In this document: positions 60,036 through 64,000 of the stretch, piece by piece
Layout of the letters: every line of letters starts with the position of its first letter
Numbering within the stretch: position 1 is the first letter of the stretch
Source: Theobroma cacao
Lineage: Eukaryota > Streptophyta > Magnoliopsida > Malvales > Malvaceae
Assembly (NCBI RefSeq): GCF_000208745.1
Contig: NC_030851.1
Location: 36,372,851 to 36,436,850, forward strand
DNA length: 64,000 bases
Direction of reading: 5' to 3'
The notes under the pieces: generated by a model
Told to the model about the DNA's origin: nothing
The model's database searches: none
The model's input: only the letters and a program-made list of their open reading frames with translations
Translations under genes and position numbers: made by a program

Positions 60036-61127
60036 TATTTACAATTTTTCATTTTTTTTACTTTTCATATTTATTCTAAGAAATAATAAAAACTTTATTG
60101 TATAACAAATGAACAAAGGAAATAATAATATGCAAACCAAAAAAAGCCATGCCTAATAGCCAGTCCAATTATCCAACAAGAGATCTATTACCATGTAGGC
60201 TGAAACAAGCCCAAATCACATAGCTTTGGTGTACTCCAACAAGTTGTCCAAGACTTGACCCACTTCCAAATGGATCACGAGCTCAATCCGACTTCAGGAA
60301 TAAACCAAAGCTTGGTCTAATCCGTTTCTTTCCCCCTTTCTTCATTTGGAACTCTAGGTATAAAAGCTTTTTTTTTTCTTTCTTCACTTCCTCCCTTCTT
60401 TTCTCTCTCTAACTAGTAGCTTGTCCTTCTTCTTCCTCCTTGAAAGTTTCCTCCTCTCACTCATTTTTCTATTTCTCTTTTACTTTGATTTCTCTCCCAA
60501 GGCCGCCATTATCATGTCGGTTTCACCCTCAAAACACTTTTCTTTTTTCTTCAATAAGAAAAACCAAGGAAGAGATGTCACAGAAACCATGAGATCCCCC
60601 ACCCTTCGAAACCTATAACCTATTCTCAATATTCTATGATTTTTTTGGTTTTTTTTCTTTTTTATTGTGGCTAGGATACTTACTGTTAGTAAAGCTAAGA
60701 TTTTTTTTTTGTTTTTTAGTGTTTCAAAAAATTTAAAAAGTTTTTTAGTTTTTTTTTTGTTGAGAATGGGATTTTTTTTCTGGCTACTGGGTTTTTTCTA
60801 TTTCTAAGGTTCTTAAAGTTTCAATTTTTCATTGGTTGCTAGGGTTTCTCCAAAAATCGACCTCTTTTTGAACCAAAATTTTGAGGGATCTTACAAAACC
60901 CGATTGTCCAAATTTTTGGATAATCAAAAGCCTCCAAGTCAAAGAAAATCAACTAGAGGTGACCCCAAATCCAGTTACCCAAGGAGCATTGAATGCTCTG
61001 TGCAGGCTTAACTAAGGAGGCTAAGGTTGCAGCTTCTTTTTCTTTTTTTTTTAACAGTGATTTATTTATTCTAATTATTATTTATTATTATTTTTTTATT
61101 TAGGAACCATAGGTATAAGTGTCTACA

Positions 61128-62224
61128 GCTTGATGATTCTAAGGTAAGGCAGTACTATATTATTGTTACTAATACTATCAAGAGTATTAATAGAAAATGT
61201 GGTTTCAGAAACATTTACTCTCCCAATGATGAGAATCAACAAGGTGAATTATGGATTAATATCTTAAACATCATTAAAGATAGAGATATGTGGTGGTGCT
61301 TAGGTGGGGATTTCAACGTAGTTAAGAACGAAGATGAAAAAATTAGCAATAATGATATATGACAACCTCTTCTCAATTTAGTGATTTCCTACGTGCTTCA
61401 AGCCTTGTTGATATCCCTATAATGGGAAGTAAATTTACATGGAGTAATAAGAGAGATGACCCAACTTTTAGTAAGTCAGACAGATTTATTTTTGAGAGTA
61501 ACTAACTGAAGTGCTACTCTATTATGAGTCAAAAAAAGTTTTCCTTACTTCATCTCAATCATCTCCCTATCATGATTAGGGGAAACAAAGTTAACTAGGG
61601 CTTGGAACCCTTTAATATCTTCAACACATGGATTGATGATGAGAGGTTTAAATCTTTAGTCGATAGAAATTGGGTTACTGCCAAGCAAGGCTTTAATAAC
61701 TCTCTTAGTATATAGAAGGGTCTTAAAAACATGAGACTAAGGATAAAGGAGTAGCCGAAACAAACTTATGGTGAAACTCAAAGAAAAATATCTGATTTGG
61801 AAAATGACCTACAGTAACTTCATAGGGAATGGGAAGCCATCAAAGGAAATTTTGACAAAAGGCAAGAATACAAAACTAAAGAAAGGAATTGGAGACAAAA
61901 TCTAGAGCAACTTAGGTTACGAAAAAAAACCATAACATTAAATACTTCCACGTTCTAGCTTCCACTAAAAGGCAGTCCAATCATATTGACAGATTAGAAA
62001 TGTAAGGAGAAGTTATTGAGGACCCAGACAAAATTAAAGAGGTAGTTGTTCGACACTTTAAAAATTTTTATAGTGACAAGAAAAGGCTTTCTGTATAAGA
62101 CATTGACTGTAACTTCTCCTAACTTAAGGAAAAGTCTACTAAGTACCTAGAAATGCCTTTCACCGAGAGAGAGATATGGGAAACAATTTGCAATTGCAAT
62201 GGCAACACAACTCTAAGCCTAGAC
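61128..62224 (+). pseudogene. LINE ORF2, second part (endonuclease end and linker)
   Basis: This continues the endonuclease from 54946: RKCGFRNIYSPNDENQQGEL, then WWCLGGDFNVVKNEDEK (the GDFN catalytic motif, about 61290-61330), and in another frame GSKFTWSNKRDDPTFSKSDR with FIFES. After a degraded SDH-type motif (LHLNHLPIM, about 61555), the linker region includes KYFHVLASTKRQSNHIDRLE (about 61945-61995) and MPFTEREIWETICNCNGNTT (about 62150-62210), which normally leads straight into the RT. The sequence stops at 62224 where an LTR begins; no RT is seen in this window. Numerous stops are present. Confidence 0.85.
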
Positions 62225-64000
62225 TGTCACGACCCGGTACTCCCCTCGAGCCCGTGACAGCCACCGCGACGTCCCGGTAGACATTCGTTACCCAGAGTGT
62301 CAACCGGTAGACATTCTCCCCTGTGAGTAATCATCGTCAAACCTCGTTTTTAAAGAATTTTAAGTTTTTTCCCTTTCAAAATCGTGGAAAAATAATTTTC
62401 GCCTCAAAAGGGCGTTTTCATCATTTTTCCTTAAAATTTTTCGAACCCGACTAAAGATGTAGTAGATAAGTTGAAAACACATATTTCATGATTTAAAATA
62501 AATTTGGGTGTCTAAAATGTTTATTAAAAATGATATTGCAACTATTTGAATAAAATAAAAATATTCAATAAAATATTCTAATTTCTTGTAAAACAATATT
62601 TATACAGTCATCCGTAAATAATTTTTGTAATGTAAAAACTAAATAAATTCATACGTACTATAATATAGGTAACTGGGATATGAAATTTACTTTACAGTGA
62701 CTCGTGGGCCTACAAGGAACAAAAGTGCACAAAGGCAGTAAACCTATAGTTTTTGGAGTAGTAAAGCCAACTATAATCCTTGACGATATCTGCTATCCAC
62801 AGGCTACCTCGGACCTGAAATGGTTGAAAAAGAAGGTAGTGAGATTATAAAATCCTAATAAGTAAATAGATACCATCTAAACCATCTATATTCGAGTAAA
62901 TGGAGACAGATAAAACAGTTTAACATACTGAAATTCATCACCTTTCAACTTGTTTCAACCAAATAAAATCAATTCATATAAATCGAGTAATTAACATGGC
63001 TTATGAATTTCTTAAAACTTTGGCTCGTGCCAAAATCATTCTCATACCCAATTATCAAGGATACCTTGGCCCCGGGCTATCCCAAACCGAGTCCGCCAAG
63101 CCTATTAAAAAAATTATGTACTCATAAATCATGTTTTTATTTTGAAAATATAGTTGTTCCTTGGCATTGGCTGAGTTCACCTTCACGTGGTGGTTTGGCG
63201 TGAAGTGAACTCTAAAAGTTATACCTCAAGAGTTACCTTACTCGCCTCTCCAACCGAGGTAAGAATATGATCAGGCTTCGTGCCCCTCTAATAGGCTAGT
63301 CCACAGAATCAGCCCACTGTAGCTAGCTAAACCCACCATACAATAAAATTTGCAACAGCATGACATGACAATTTTATCATTATCCAGCCTATCAAGATAA
63401 AAAACAGTTTATACATTTCAACACAAATACCAATTCAGTCATTCATGCCAATATTGTCATAAGCCAATCAATTAGAACCATAAATTCACAATACATCAAA
63501 TGGTCTCTAATTACTCTATTTTCAAAGCCATTATTCAATTTTAAAACAATTTTATGAAATCATTTCATTAAATCACATTTGGTCTATAAAATCGAAAAAT
63601 TAATCATTTAATTCATTTTTCATGAAGCTCACAAAATCGGATAAAAGCCACTTTAGATAATTAAGACGATAGTAAGGTTACCCACAGTACTAGGAGTTCG
63701 ATATACTCCTATTCCCGATCTTCGAGCACAATCTCTTTACCCTTGTTAGAGGGCTCACCACCTATACATCATACGTGACACGAATTTCAATAAATTGTGT
63801 CAATATATCATAAACTATTTCAGGCTCTATAAATCTATATGAATGCACAAAATGTGATGCAAAATGTCCGAATAGCCATTTAAATACGGTATTCGACCTA
63901 ATTCGCACTATTCTCGGTGTAATTGGCTAAAACCTCCAATTTAACTCCAAATTGATTTCTTTCACTTTCTACACTCCAATTATACTTAAAATACCTCAAT
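62225..64000. mobile_element. LTR of another retrotransposon, running off the window
   Basis: TGTCACGACCCGG begins abruptly inside LINE sequence and is followed by GAGCCCGTGACAGCCACC and GTAGACATTCGTTACC, a composition typical of the termini of plant Ty3/gypsy LTRs. No coding domain, PBS or PPT is visible before the window ends. The orientation is uncertain because TG...CA ends look alike on both strands. The 66-codon frame near 63003 is not supported as a gene. Confidence 0.6.

Larger units (their letters stand above)
54947..61127 (-). mobile_element. Outer solo LTR of an Ogre/Tat-type family, split by a second LTR
   Basis: The LTR starts TGTCGTAACGTGTGGGTCTG (54947) and ends TGTCTACA (61120-61127), the same termini as the LTRs of element 2. 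Without the inner insertion (56951-60030 plus one 5-bp duplication) it measures about 3,096 bp. No PBS, PPT or coding region adjoins it, so it is a solo LTR left by recombination between the two LTRs of a full element. It lies in the LINE's endonuclease gene. Confidence 0.8.

Overview
This window is nuclear DNA of a flowering plant, probably a eudicot. It is AT-rich and gene-poor, the genes have spliced introns, and most of the sequence is nested, decayed transposable elements. I count three convincing host genes: a PLATZ-type zinc-binding transcription factor (minus, about 26.2-28.3 kb), a 2-oxoglutarate/Fe(II) dioxygenase of the ACC-oxidase-homolog (E8/2A6) type (plus, 47.2-49.4 kb), and a RanBP2-type zinc-finger protein of the organelle VAR3/OZ family (minus, 49.9-52.3 kb). 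The last two are convergent, with 523 bp between their stop codons. I found no rRNA, tRNA, CRISPR or bacterial feature. The species cannot be fixed from the sequence alone.

Region by region. 1-2.15 kb: an internally deleted Athila-type Ty3/gypsy element (minus) with a gag zinc-knuckle fragment, PBS and LTR. 2.15-24.0 kb: an old Ogre/Tat-type Ty3/gypsy element (minus, 'element 1') split by a second, complete Ogre-type element ('element 2', 6417-22128). Element 2 is flanked by a perfect 5-bp target duplication, GTATA. It carries paired LTRs of about 1.98 kb, PBS, an extra ORF1, gag, protease, G-patch, RT, two RNase H domains, integrase, a 3' tandem-repeat array and PPT, all littered with stops. 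24-29.6 kb: the PLATZ gene and AT-rich intergenic DNA, including a 43-base assembly gap inside a (TA)n run. 29.65-35.71 kb: an almost full-length Ty1/copia element (plus) with 0.76-kb LTRs and target duplication ATTAT. 35.7-43 kb: mostly unassignable AT-rich DNA, with one isolated endogenous pararetrovirus capsid-like fragment (38.4-39.1 kb). 43.2-46.2 kb: a decayed Mutator-like (MULE) transposase gene embedded in short repeats. 47.2-52.3 kb: the two convergent host genes. 52.4-62.2 kb: an L1-type LINE cut open by a solo LTR (54947-61127), which is itself cut open by another solo LTR of almost the same length in the opposite orientation (56951-60030). 62.2-64 kb: the start of another LTR, inserted in the LINE just before its reverse-transcriptase region.

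The transposon genes do not form a working system. All coding regions of mobile elements that I examined carry frameshifts, stops or altered catalytic residues. Insertion order can be read from the nesting: element 1 before element 2; LINE before the outer solo LTR, before the inner solo LTR. I saw no convincing undescribed biological system. The most informative observations are the exact nesting junctions, the tandem arrays at the same position in both Ogre-type elements, the repeat-rich MULE ends, and the pair of 155-bp dispersed repeats.
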